Source: JANXQG01 sp963804375 (lineage in GTDB: Bacteria > Planctomycetota > Planctomycetia > Pirellulales > Thermoguttaceae). From it: a stretch of 64,000 nt of DNA. Within the stretch, counting starts at the first letter, position 1. Each line of letters starts with the position of its first letter. The position numbers were made by a program, and so were the translations under genes. The notes under the pieces are model-generated. The model was given only the letters and a program-made list of their open reading frames with translations, had not been told where the DNA came from and did not search any database. The stretch spans positions 496,001-560,000 of the forward strand of contig CAWDQE010000021.1 in the NCBI GenBank assembly GCA_963804375.1, read 5' to 3'. Below, in pieces: positions 37,268 to 46,924 of this stretch.

Positions 37268-40200
37268 TCAATCGGTCAGCCCGGCGCCCTCCGGATTGGG
37301 CGGCCGCTGGCGGCAGAGGCTGTAGAGAACCGGGGTCAGGTAGCGGAGCAGAAAGAGCGCCAGCAGCATGCCGCCGATGACGACGATGGCCAGCGGGCGC
37401 TGGGCCTGCGCGCGATGCGTGTGGAGAGCGCCGCCGGGAGGAGCCCGAAGATCGCCGTGAAGCCGGTCATCAGGATCGACCGAGTGCGCAACATGCTCCC
37501 TTCCACGATCGCCTCGTGCACCGGTTTGCCCTGCAGCCGCAGGCGGTGGAAAGAGGACACCAGGAGCAGACCGTCCATGATCGCCACGCCGAAGATGGAG
37601 ATGAAGCCCACGGCGGCCGAGATGCTGAAATTGGTCTGCGTCAGCAGCAGCGCCCACACGCCGCCGCAGCCCAAAGCCACGACGTTGGTGAGCACGATCA
37701 TCACGTCGACCAGCGATCCGAAGGCCAGGTACAGCAGCACGGCCACCAGGGCCACGGCCACGGGGATCACGATCCGCATCCGCGCTTCGGCCTGTTCCAT
37801 CTCCTGGAACTCGCCGCCCCAGGAGAGCCGGCAGGGGGCGTGCACCAGGTCCTTGGTGGCCTCCTTGGCCTTGGCCACGGCACCGGCCAGGTCGACGTTG
37901 TCGATGTCGAACTTGACGACGATCATCCGCTCGCCCCGCTCGCGGTAGATGTCCGAGGCCCCGCGCTGCAGGAAGGAGCCGTGCTCGTCGAGCCGGCCGT
38001 CGGGGCCCAGCGGCGTGACCAGGTCGCGGAGCGGGCGGCGCGGGGTGCGGCTCAGGTCGTTCATGGGGGCGTTGGAGCTCGAACCGGTCAGCGGTGGCTG
38101 CGCGGCGCTGGTGCCGGTGGGCGAAATGCCGGTGGTGGGGCCGCTGACGGGCGTATCCCCCTGTCCGTTGGACTGGCTGTTGACCACCGTGTTCTTGCTC
38201 ACCTCGATCGGGATGTCGAGGATCGCGTCCAGGTTCGATCGCAGGGCGCGCGGGTAGCGCAAGGTGATGTCGAAGCTCCGTTCGCCCTCGATCATCTGGC
38301 TGAAGGCTTTGCCGCCCACGGCCGTGTCGACCACCGCCTGCACGTCGCTGACGTTGAGGTTCCACCGCGCGCACTTGTCGCGGTCCACCGGCAGGTTCAG
38401 GTTCGACTGGCCGAGGATGTGGAACGCCCCGACATTCGCCAGACCGCGGACCTTCTGCAGGGCGCGGATCACGCGGTCGGCGGTGTTTTCCAGCTCCGCC
38501 AGGTCGGGCCCGATGATCTTCACGGAGTTGTCGCCGCGAACGCCGGAGAGCGTTTCGTTCACGTTGTTGCGGATGTTCTGCGAGAAGTTCCAATCCGTGG
38601 CCACCAGCGTTTCGGAGATCTCGCGATTCAGGGCGTCGACCAGCTCTTGCTTGGTGCGGGGGCGGGTCTGGCCGGGGGGGATCGGCCACTGGTCGTGCGG
38701 CTTCAGCGGCACGTAGTTTTCCGTGCCGTAGAAGCCGCTGGGATCGGTGCCGTTGTCGGAACGGCCGACCTCGCTGACGATTTCTTCGCACTCCGGGTAG
38801 CGTTGGACAATGCGGCGCATCGTCTTCACCCCCTCGCACACCTCGTCCAACGACGATTTCAGCGGGAACGTGCCCGCGATCCACAGGTTGCCCTCCTCGA
38901 GCTCGGGCAGGAACTCGCGTCCCAGCATGGGGATCACGGCGGCGGTGGCCGCCACGAACAGGGCGAAGAGTCCCAGCGTGAGCACGCGGTGCCGCAGGCA
39001 GCGTTCCAACTGCCGCCGATAAGCGGCCTGCAGCGTGCGCACCAGCCAGTTGTTGGGCCGCGGCTGCAACTTCGGCAGCAAGATCGCGCAGAGCACGGGC
39101 GAGAGGACCAGCGCCAAGAGCAAGGCCCCGGCCAGGGCGAAGGCGTACGTGTCGGCCATGGGGCCGAAGATCTGTCCTTCCGGGCCGGCCATGGTGAACA
39201 GCGGCAGGAACGCGCACACCATGATGGCCGTGGAATACCACAGGCTCTTCTGCACCTCGCCCGTGGCATGGAGAATCCGCCGATCGATGGGCAGATCGGT
39301 ATCCACGCCGCTGCTCAAGTGGCGGAAGATATTCTCCACCATGATCACCGACGAATCGACGATGATGCCGAAATCGACGGCGCCGATGGAGAGCAAATTG
39401 GCGGACTTGCCGCGGAGGAAGAGCACGGCCACCGCGAAGAGCAGCGCCAGGGGTACGTTGAGGGCCACGATCAGCGCGGTGCGGACATTGCTGAGGAACA
39501 ACAGCAGCACCACCGTAACCAGGCCCATGCCGGCCAGCAAATTTTCCTGGACCGTGCGGGTGGTGACGCCGATCAGCTCGGTGCGGTCGTAATAGGGCTC
39601 GATCTTCACGCCCGGCAGCAGGCGGCCGGGGTTTTCCTTGAGCTGCTGGACCAGGGCGTGGATGTCGTCCAGGGCGGGCAGCGATTGGTCGCCCTTGCGC
39701 AGGATCACGATGGCCTCGACGACTTCATCCTCGTCGCGCCACACGCGCCGGCCTTGGGCGTCGAGCACGTCGCGGCCCTCAGCGTCGCGGGCCGGCGTGC
39801 TGCGCATCACGTGGCCCAGGCGCGTCTGGAAGCCCATCACCACGCCCTGCGAGGCGAGCGGCGAACTGCTCCGCAGGGGTCCGCCTTCGACCACGTCGTC
39901 GACTCGCACCGGGACGTTGTTCGTGGCGCTGAGCACGATCTGGCGGATCTCGCAGAGGCGGCGTTGTTCCTCGGCCCGCAGGTAATCGCGTGCGGCGACG
40001 GCGTCTTTCATGCCCATCGCGGTTTCCATGGGGTCTTGGCCCCTGCCCAGCAGCCCCAGCGAGCGGACCACGTGGGCGGCGCCGCCCCCGACGATGTAGT
40101 CGCCGCCGACGTTGGAGTTGTTCGAGGCGATCGCGTCCTTGAGCTGTTGCAGAGTGATGCCGTAGCGCTGCATCCGCGCCGGGTCGGGATGGATCTCGTA

Positions 40201-40764
40201 GCGTTTCACGGTGCCGCCGTAGCTGGACACGTCCGCCACGTGCGGCAGGCGGCGGAAGAGCCGCTCCAGCGTGCTGTCCTGCAGTGACTTGAGGTCGTTG
40301 GGATCGTAGATGTCGCGGCCCGCGGCGTCCTTGGGGCCCACCAGCACGTAGCGGTAGATCTCGCCGGTGGGTGACCGGGGAGAGATGTCCGGACTGACCC
40401 CGGATGGCAGGCTGGCCAGCCTCAGACGGTTCAGCACCTCCTGCCGGGCCTGCGCCGGATCGAGGCCGTATTCGAACTGGCAACTGATGTGGCACAACTC
40501 GAACAACGACTGCGTACGGGTGATGTTCAGACTTGGCATGCCGGCCAGGGCCACCTCCAGCGGGATCGTCACCTGCCGCTCGACCTCTTCGGCCGACGCG
40601 CCGGGATAACGGGCCACCACCTCGACGATGGCCGGCGCCGGGTCGGGATAGGCCTCGACGTTCACCAGGCGAAAAGCGTAGATGCCGTAGGCCAACAGGC
40701 CCGCGGCCAGCAAGATCACCACCAGCCGGTTGTGAACGGCCCAGCGAATCAGACGATTGATCAT
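37268..40764 (-). CDS. Heavy-metal efflux RND pump, CusA/CzcA type (one frameshift)
   Basis: An inner-membrane proton-driven exporter of about 1,165 residues. The N-terminal helix (LVVILLAAGLLAYGIYAF), the VEAYPDPAPAIVEVVARYPG porter start, ALVLSPVLCAILLPKL and the two blocks of six helices are typical of the CusA/CzcA family. Near the C-terminus the frame breaks in a CGCGCG stretch at about 37409-37420. One missing base reconnects AALSTRI with AQAQRPLAIVVIGGMLLALF, ending at 37268. A Gly/Ser/Thr/Pro-rich insertion of about 60 residues (SGPTTGISPTGTSAAQPPLT) interrupts the second porter domain. The ATG at 40764 has GAGG six bases upstream and follows the adaptor stop by 17 bases. The metal is not determined. 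Confidence 0.9.
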
Positions 40765-40781
40765 CGGTGCCTCGGATCTAC

Positions 40782-42132
40782 TCAAAGTGCGGCTGCGTTC
40801 TGCTGCAGAGTGTCGAGGCAGGCGGACAACTGCACGACCCGCGACACGACCACCTGCTCACCCGGCGCCAGCGGCTGCAGCCCGCGGCTCTTCTCCGCGG
40901 GTGTGGGCTGGCTGCGGATGTACACCTTGTCGCCGCGGCGGCGAGTGACGGCCACACTGCGGCGGACGTACGTCGCTTTGCCCTCCGCCTGCACGAAGAC
41001 ATACGTGCGGCTGCTCTCTTCACACAAGGCCGACGCGGGAACCACGACTTCGCCTGGCGCCGGTATTTTCAACTGTGTTTTGACGAATTGCCCCACGCGA
41101 AGCTTGCGGTCGGGGTTGTCGATCCAGCCCATGACCAGCGCCGTGTGCTGGTTGGGATCGATGATGCAGCCCACCTGCTCGAAGCGGCCGATCCGCGTGG
41201 CGGCGTCGCCGCCGGAGCCGACGCTCACCGACCACTCCCGCTTGGTGGCTGGCAGCGAATCGAGCGTGGGCAGGTCTTCTTCGTAGGCGTGGGCCAGCAC
41301 GCCCAGCCGCGTGAGGTCGGCAATCTTGAACAGGTCGGCGGACGTATCGACCAGCTCGCCGAGGGTCACGTTGCGCTCGATGACCGTGCCGTCCAGGGGA
41401 GAGAGCACTTCGAGTTTCGCCCATTGCGCGACCATCTCCTCGCGATCGGCCATCTTCTCGCGCGTGAGCCGCCTGGCCTCGGCCCGCACCTGGTCGATCT
41501 CCTCCTTGGAAATCCGCCAGCTTTGCAGCGTCCGCACCGCGCGCGAAACGGCAATCCGGTCGGCCTCGACCTTCCGCTCGGTATCGCGGAGGACTCGCTC
41601 GGGAACGGCGCCCTCGGCCGCGGCCTTGGAAATCCGCGCGAGACTGTCTTCATCCACGCGCAGTTGCGACAAGGCGTCGATCAGGTCGCTCTTTTTCTCG
41701 CCCAGGTCGCGGCTCCAGATCACCGCCAGCACCTGCCCCTTGTGTACGCGACGGCCAAAGGTGATCGGCTGCGACCCGTCGCCTGCGCCCAAAGCGACAA
41801 CCTCGCCGGGAAACCGCGCGTGAACGTGCGCCAGGCGATCCGCGTCGAGGATCAGCGAGCCCGAAAGGTCCAACGTGGCAGGCGCGCTCGATGGTCGCAC
41901 CGGCTCGGTCTGCACCGCCAACCGCTTGGAAACGTCCGCCGGCAGTGTCACTGCCCCCTGCTCCCCGGCGGCCAACTCCGGCGCTGACGGGGGCTACCAC
42001 GGCGCTGGCCGGCGCCGTGATGCGGGTCCACCAGGACACCAAGGCCGAGCGGCAGGCGAGCCCGCCGCCAATCGCCGCAACCAACAGCACGGTCGCAACG
42101 GCCGCATTTAATCTGCGATAGACGGATCTCAT
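40782..42132 (-). CDS. RND efflux periplasmic adaptor, CusB/CzcB type (one frameshift)
   Basis: A membrane-fusion protein of about 449 residues linking the RND pump to the outer-membrane channel. The N-terminal membrane anchor (VATVLLVAAIGGGLACRSAL) is in one frame; from about 41985 the protein continues in the next frame (ELAAGEQGAVTLPADVSKRL), reconciled by removing one base. It contains a lipoyl/barrel-sandwich region (GRRVHKGQVLAVIWSRDLGE), a long alpha-hairpin (about 130-210), the second lipoyl half (SPLDGTVIERNVTLGELVDT) and beta-barrel and membrane-proximal domains. AGGGGAG precedes the ATG at 42132. It is in an operon with the pump. Confidence 0.88.
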
Positions 42133-42469
42133 CGACACTCCCCTTCGTTCTCTGGATGATGTTGTTCGAATCCGGCCAGGGCTGGCCGTGGATCAAGGTC
42201 TCGCGAATGAATCAATCGTTCAGGCTGGCCCTTGCCGGCCGGCGCGACGGCCGAGAAAGACCGTCCTGCATGAAAACGTGGCTCAGGCGATTGTCTACGC
42301 GACGTTCCCTGAGCGCCTCATCAACCCGGGACGAGCTTCCGGTGAGGCAGCGACGCTGGTCCGGCGGTCCATGGTCTGCGGTCGGGATGCGGGACGCGCA
42401 TGCGTGCTGCGCAGGTCGCCGGCTCGCCCCAGCCGCCGCAAGCTCGTTCGGCGAGTACCCTGGGGCAAC
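42133..42469. other. Intergenic region upstream of the adaptor
   Basis: About 340 bases between the small CPIC gene and the adaptor gene on the same strand. Frames on both strands look like shadows. I see no hairpin followed by a T-run and no clear promoter. Confidence 0.4.
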
Positions 42470-42865
42470 TCAGACCGTGGGCGGGGCGCGGCTCAGGAAA
42501 GAGGAGCCGACGTTGCCGGACGCCTTCGGCTCCGGTAGCCGAATCGCATTTCCGGGAATCGACTCGGCAAAGACGGGGGCAGCCGTTGAACCGCCATACG
42601 CCGACAGCAGGCCGAGCTTGCAGATCGGGCAACCATCGGCATCGTGGATCGAATGTGATGGGCTTGTTGCCCGGCCAAGTCCGTCGTCGCGCGGGCATTC
42701 GGACGCATGGTGGTCGCCCACCGATGCGTCCCGCGACAGCCGGCCACCGGAGAATTGCACCGAGTGACCACACCCGGGAAGCAGGTGCAAACCCGCTTCG
42801 GTGCAGACGCTCGTCGCATAAAACACAATGACGAGCCAGACTGTCTTTCGCTTCCCGCGTGTCAT
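42470..42865 (-). CDS. Small secreted/membrane CPIC protein of the metal-efflux locus
   Basis: A 131-residue protein starting MTRGKRKTVWLVIVFYATSV, a membrane or signal segment, followed by a His/Cys-rich region (GCGHSVQFSG, DHHASE, HSIHDADGCPICKLG). The HxxxDxCPIC pattern resembles small proteins often encoded beside Czc/Cus-type pumps, where it may bind metal outside the cytoplasm. The frame is open far upstream, but that part looks non-coding, and this ATG gives the best N-terminus. It lies on the same strand as the adaptor and pump. Confidence 0.55.
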   Translation of the reverse strand: MTRGKRKTVWLVIVFYATSVCTEAGLHLLPGCGHSVQFSGGRLSRDASVGDHHASECPRDDGLGRATSPSHSIHDADGCPICKLGLLSAYGGSTAAPVFAESIPGNAIRLPEPKASGNVGSSFLSRAPPTV

Positions 42866-43375
42866 CGCGATGGGCAGATCATCTGCCTTAGAACTCCAGA
42901 TGGGGGAGATATGATACGAGCCAACAAACCGATCATCCTTTATTCTACGATAGTTCCGCAGACAATTCCCGTCAATTTCCCAAAAGCAAGAGGGAATCAT
43001 CACCAAACCGGCGCGCGGGTTCGACCCGCGGACAGACAACGGGCGTCGAGGGCCTGCAGCATGGTGGTGACGCCACCCGTCAGTATCATTTGAGCCACCC
43101 ATCCGATGGGTTGGTTTGGCTCGAGCACTCAGCCCGTCGCCAGAGATGGCTCTTGAATAGGCGGCGACGTTCCTTTGGCCGCCGTCAAGCTCTACGACTT
43201 CGTAATTTGTTATACGTGGGCGCCTGGTGCCGCCGCGTGACCCCTGTTGCAACCCTTGCAATCGCGATATTCGTTATCGCCGCCGCCCGGCTAATCATCA
43301 CCTTTGCCACACCCGATACAAGCCTTCAGACAGGCGCATCAGCTTCAATCGTTACCACGCGTTGCGAGAGTTGGC
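42866..43375. other. Divergent intergenic region of the efflux locus
   Basis: It separates the leftward CPIC gene from the rightward outer-membrane channel gene. A rightward frame at 43090-43449 has one hydrophobic segment (VTPVATLAIAIFVIAAARLI), but it overlaps the channel gene start, and its other composition is Arg-rich. I do not call it. Shared control of both directions is plausible, but no clear metal-regulator operator is visible. Confidence 0.4.
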
Positions 43376-45118
43376 ATGAAGAGCAGGCACGGATGGGGTA
43401 TCGCTCTCGCCGTGATATTGGGCACGTGCATGAGCGGTTGTTGCTATGACACGCAGTGCCGGGTCGACAGCCGAGTGGCCTCGGCAGGCACTTGCCCCAT
43501 GGATCTGACCCCGCCGGCCGCACCTGCCGCGGACGCAAACGGCAGCGGGACGCTGCCGAGTTCCAACCGTGCGCCGCGACCCGGAGCACCGGTCGTCCCG
43601 GAACCGCCGACAGGTGCCGTTTCTCGCGAGAACCGCGACTTCTCGCCGAGCCGGATCGTCAACCCCGGCGGTCAACGGAGCGTCTGCCAGTCCGTGGCTT
43701 ACGATGCCCCCGCATCGGCTCGGCCGGCGCAACCCGGAGCACCGGGCGCCCCGGTTCAGCCGCTGGAGATCCCCAATGCGATCCCGGGCAGCGCGGCGCC
43801 GCCGCTGGTTTTGCCGGAAAGGCGCCCTGGGGGCTACACGGCCGAACAACGCAGCGCGATCGAAGCCCTCTTTGCCGACTTGGACGTCATTCCCCCCACG
43901 CCCGAGCCGGTCCTCGCGCCGGGCCAGGCACCGCTGACGCTCGCCCAGTTGCAGTCGATGGCGGCGACCCGCAATCCGCTGATTCGCCAGGCCGCGTCCG
44001 ATGTGGAAGCAGCCCGCGGCAACATGATTCAGGCCGGCGCCTATCCCAACCCGCACGTGGGCTATCAGTCGGATGATGTCAATACGGGAAGTACCGCCGG
44101 CTACCAGGGCGGCGGCATCAGTCAGACGATCGTCACCGGCGGCAAGCTGCGGCTCGCCAAGGCCTCGGCACAGATCGATCTGCACAATGCGGAATTGGCA
44201 TTGCGCCGGGCCCGTTACGATTTGGCCACCCAGGTGCGGTCGAACTACCTCGGCGTGTTGGTCGCGCGGGAGCGCGTCAAGGTCAATGATGCCCTGACCC
44301 AATTTGCCAACCACGTCTATCGCATACAAGCCAAGCGGGTTGCGGCGGGCGAGTCCGCCGCCTATGAGCCGCTGCAGCTCCGCGTGCTCGCCGTGCAGGC
44401 GCAGACACAGTTGATCCAATCGAACCAGCAGTATGTCGCTGCCTGGCGCAAGCTGGCCGTCACGCTCAATTCTCCCGAGATGGCCCCGGCGCCCTTGGCC
44501 GGACGCATCGATGGTCCGGTGCCGCTGATCAGCTACGAAGCAGCCCGCGAGCAGATCGTGCGAACCCACACCGACCTGGTTACGGCGCAGAATGCCATCG
44601 CGCGGGCACAATATCAACTCAGGTTGGCCCGGATTACGCCCGTCTGCCCCAACATCGACACCAATACCGTCATCGAGCACGATTACACGACGCCCCCTTA
44701 TGGCACGGTCGTCAGCCTGCAGGTCGGCGTTCCGCTTCCCATTTTCGACAACAACCGCGGCAACATCATCGCGGCCGAGGCTGCGCTGGTTCGGGCCTGT
44801 AGCGAGTACGAGCGGGCCCGCAACGATTTGTTCACCAACCTGGCCGATACCTTCGCGCGTTACGAGACGAACCGGCAAACGGCCCAGCAGTATCACAGCA
44901 GTATTCTCGTCGACCAGGTTCGGGCCTATCGCGGCGCCTACCAGCGCTACCAGGCCGATCCCGACTCGGATTTCAACGACGTGGTCACTTCACAGCAGAC
45001 GCTCGCCAGCACGATTTCGACCTACATCCAGCTTCTCGGCGACCAGTGGCAGTCCGTTGCCGATCTCGCGGGGCTGATGCAGAGCGATGACATTTTTGCG
45101 CTGGGCCAGGTGCGGTAA
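43376..45118 (+). CDS. TolC/CusC-type outer-membrane efflux lipoprotein
   Basis: A 580-residue outer-membrane channel protein. The start at 43376 gives a lipoprotein signal (GIALAVILGTCMSGCCYD) with the Cys at about 20-21 as lipid anchor. Residues 40-180 are Pro/Ala/Gly-rich and probably extended. Two OEP repeats follow (about 190-380 and 400-575), with LTLAQLQSMAATRNPLIRQA, AGAYPNPHVGYQSDD and LQVGVPLPIFDNNRGNI. It is transcribed away from the RND pump and adaptor but should complete the same tripartite exporter. Confidence 0.9.
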   Translation: MKSRHGWGIALAVILGTCMSGCCYDTQCRVDSRVASAGTCPMDLTPPAAPAADANGSGTLPSSNRAPRPGAPVVPEPPTGAVSRENRDFSPSRIVNPGGQRSVCQSVAYDAPASARPAQPGAPGAPVQPLEIPNAIPGSAAPPLVLPERRPGGYTAEQRSAIEALFADLDVIPPTPEPVLAPGQAPLTLAQLQSMAATRNPLIRQAASDVEAARGNMIQAGAYPNPHVGYQSDDVNTGSTAGYQGGGISQTIVTGGKLRLAKASAQIDLHNAELALRRARYDLATQVRSNYLGVLVARERVKVNDALTQFANHVYRIQAKRVAAGESAAYEPLQLRVLAVQAQTQLIQSNQQYVAAWRKLAVTLNSPEMAPAPLAGRIDGPVPLISYEAAREQIVRTHTDLVTAQNAIARAQYQLRLARITPVCPNIDTNTVIEHDYTTPPYGTVVSLQVGVPLPIFDNNRGNIIAAEAALVRACSEYERARNDLFTNLADTFARYETNRQTAQQYHSSILVDQVRAYRGAYQRYQADPDSDFNDVVTSQQTLASTISTYIQLLGDQWQSVADLAGLMQSDDIFALGQVR

Positions 45119-45496
45119 AGTCATCGTTGGATTCCAGTCGTTTGGAATGGCAGGCAACCTTGAGTAGCGCGCCTGGGCCGGCGGGCCGCGGCGGAAAGGC
45201 AGCCGCGCAGCGGACTCATGTTTCCAAAGTCAACCAGAAAACTGCGCAACAAACGCCAAGGAACCGGCTTGCTCCAATTTGCCCGAATCATTGACTTTTG
45301 ATCAGGCCAGCAGCGGGGAGTACGCCTCTTTCACCTGCCGCACCTGCCGGATTCACAACGGGCCGTGCAAAATCCCGCCGTCTTGACGCAGAGTGCATGG
45401 TTCCTCTATCCTGACCTTCACAACTCCGGTCGGCCCAGCATCGTGGGCAACCGATACTGGACAAAACAAGAGCACGCGCCTTCAGCCACAAAGAAT

Positions 45497-46924
45497 ATGT
45501 ATCCTAGACCGTTACGGATCGGGCTATGGGAGCGTCTGGAGACTGTGCGCTCCCGGCAGCAAAGGGCCGCTCTGGGAGGGTCGGTTCGTGGCGCCTTGTT
45601 TCTCGTGCTTCTTGCCACGGTCCAAACCGGTCTGGCGGCCGAAGATGGGAAGAGGAACCCGCCAGCCGCCGCAAAGACGGGCAAGACCGTCGACACCATG
45701 TGGCGGTTCGACGGAAACGGTCGCTTTCCAAACATCCGGCCGCCCGCCGATTGGTCGGCCGGCAGGAATGTGCTCTGGAAGACCCCAGTTGAGATCGGCG
45801 GCTATTCTTCGCCGATCGTCGCCGGGGAGCGGGTCTTTGTGACGGCCGAAATGGGCAGCCTCATCTGCCTCGACGTCGCCGACGGGAAGATCCTCTGGAA
45901 GAAGGACCTGTTCAGCAAGGACAGCAAAGACATCCCCGCCGATCTCTCCAAGAAACTGATGCGGGGATGCGGCGGCGAGAGCAAGCAGTCGACCCCCACA
46001 CCGGCAAGCAACGGCGATCTCGTATTCTATATCAACGCCATGGGGCTCTGCGCCTGCTACGATTTGCAAGGGAAGCAGAAATGGATCCGCATCATCGAGA
46101 CGGCCGAGGACGAAGAACACTTCTGTTCGTCGCCGATCTTCCGCGGGGACCAAATCATCCTCTCGTGGGGCTGCCTCCTGGCCTTGAGCGCGAAAGACGG
46201 CAGAACGCTCTGGAAGGCCGCCGACGCCAAACCTACCTACGCCACACCTGCGATCGCCATGATCGGCGGCGAAGCAGTCGCCGTCACGCCGGCCGGCGAT
46301 ATCGTGAGGCTTCGCGACGGCGAGATCCTCTGCGCGGGGCTGTTCGAGTCGCCCTACACCACGCCGCTGATCGAAGGCAATGCGCTTTACGTCATCGATG
46401 CCAAGGCCCTGGCCCTGGAACTGCCCGCCAAGGCCGAGAAGGGCCTGCTGCCGAAAAATCTCTGGAAAGCCACGCTCAACGGCGTGTTTATGGCCTCGCC
46501 CGTTTACCGAGACGGCCTCATTTACACGATCGAGAAGAGGTGCCGGCTGCATATCATCGAGGCGAAAACCGGCAGGGTCTTCACCGTCAGCCGGGTCGTG
46601 GATGAAGCGACCAGGAGCGAGAAGATCGAGTCGGGCACGAAGATCGAAGGCCTGGCGCCCGCACGCTACGTCTATGCCAGCCCGGTTGCGGCGGAGAGAA
46701 ACGTCTTCTTCTTCGACGACGCCGGCAACGCCGCCGTGCTCGAACCCGGCCGGCAGTACAAGCTGGTCCGCATCAACCGAATCGACGACGGCTTCTCGGG
46801 GACGCCCTTCTTCTTCAAGGACAAGATCATCATCCGTGGCAGCCGGACTATTTATTGCATCGGAGCGAAACACGAATGGGAATCAAAGACGTGTATCTCG
46901 GCAGCCTGCTCATGGCGTGGCTGA
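45497..46924 (+). CDS. Secreted PQQ-like beta-propeller protein (1)
   Basis: A 475-residue exported propeller. The chosen ATG gives a long basic leader followed by the hydrophobic stretch GALFLVLLATVQTGLAA. The blades have the PQQ/WD-like pattern: VTAEMGSLICLDVADGKILW, YDLQGKQKWIRI and LEPGRQYKLVRI. Such planctomycete proteins often do not bind PQQ; no enzymatic partner is visible. The frame runs 49 bases into the next gene with an unusual tail (HEWESKTCISAACSWRG), whereas family members tend to end near YCIGAK. An in-frame start at 45365 would add a poor leader. Confidence 0.8.
   Translation: MYPRPLRIGLWERLETVRSRQQRAALGGSVRGALFLVLLATVQTGLAAEDGKRNPPAAAKTGKTVDTMWRFDGNGRFPNIRPPADWSAGRNVLWKTPVEIGGYSSPIVAGERVFVTAEMGSLICLDVADGKILWKKDLFSKDSKDIPADLSKKLMRGCGGESKQSTPTPASNGDLVFYINAMGLCACYDLQGKQKWIRIIETAEDEEHFCSSPIFRGDQIILSWGCLLALSAKDGRTLWKAADAKPTYATPAIAMIGGEAVAVTPAGDIVRLRDGEILCAGLFESPYTTPLIEGNALYVIDAKALALELPAKAEKGLLPKNLWKATLNGVFMASPVYRDGLIYTIEKRCRLHIIEAKTGRVFTVSRVVDEATRSEKIESGTKIEGLAPARYVYASPVAAERNVFFFDDAGNAAVLEPGRQYKLVRINRIDDGFSGTPFFFKDKIIIRGSRTIYCIGAKHEWESKTCISAACSWRG

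Noticed and set aside
37516..40287. A 923-codon open frame on the plus strand, antisense to the RND pump
   Set aside because: His/Gln/Gly/Asp-rich composition without domains; it mirrors the codon pattern of the high-GC pump gene, which has clear family motifs.
42156..42767. A 203-codon plus-strand frame upstream of the channel gene
   Set aside because: It overlaps the CPIC protein on the other strand, which has a membrane segment and a conserved-looking motif; this frame has only Arg/Ser-rich sequence.
43090..43449. A small plus-strand frame with one hydrophobic helix
   Set aside because: It overlaps the start of the channel lipoprotein gene and is Arg-rich elsewhere; not enough support to call a gene.
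45365..45496. Longer N-terminus for the first propeller
   Set aside because: The added 44 residues push the signal sequence more than 70 residues inward; the ATG at 45497 is more reasonable.
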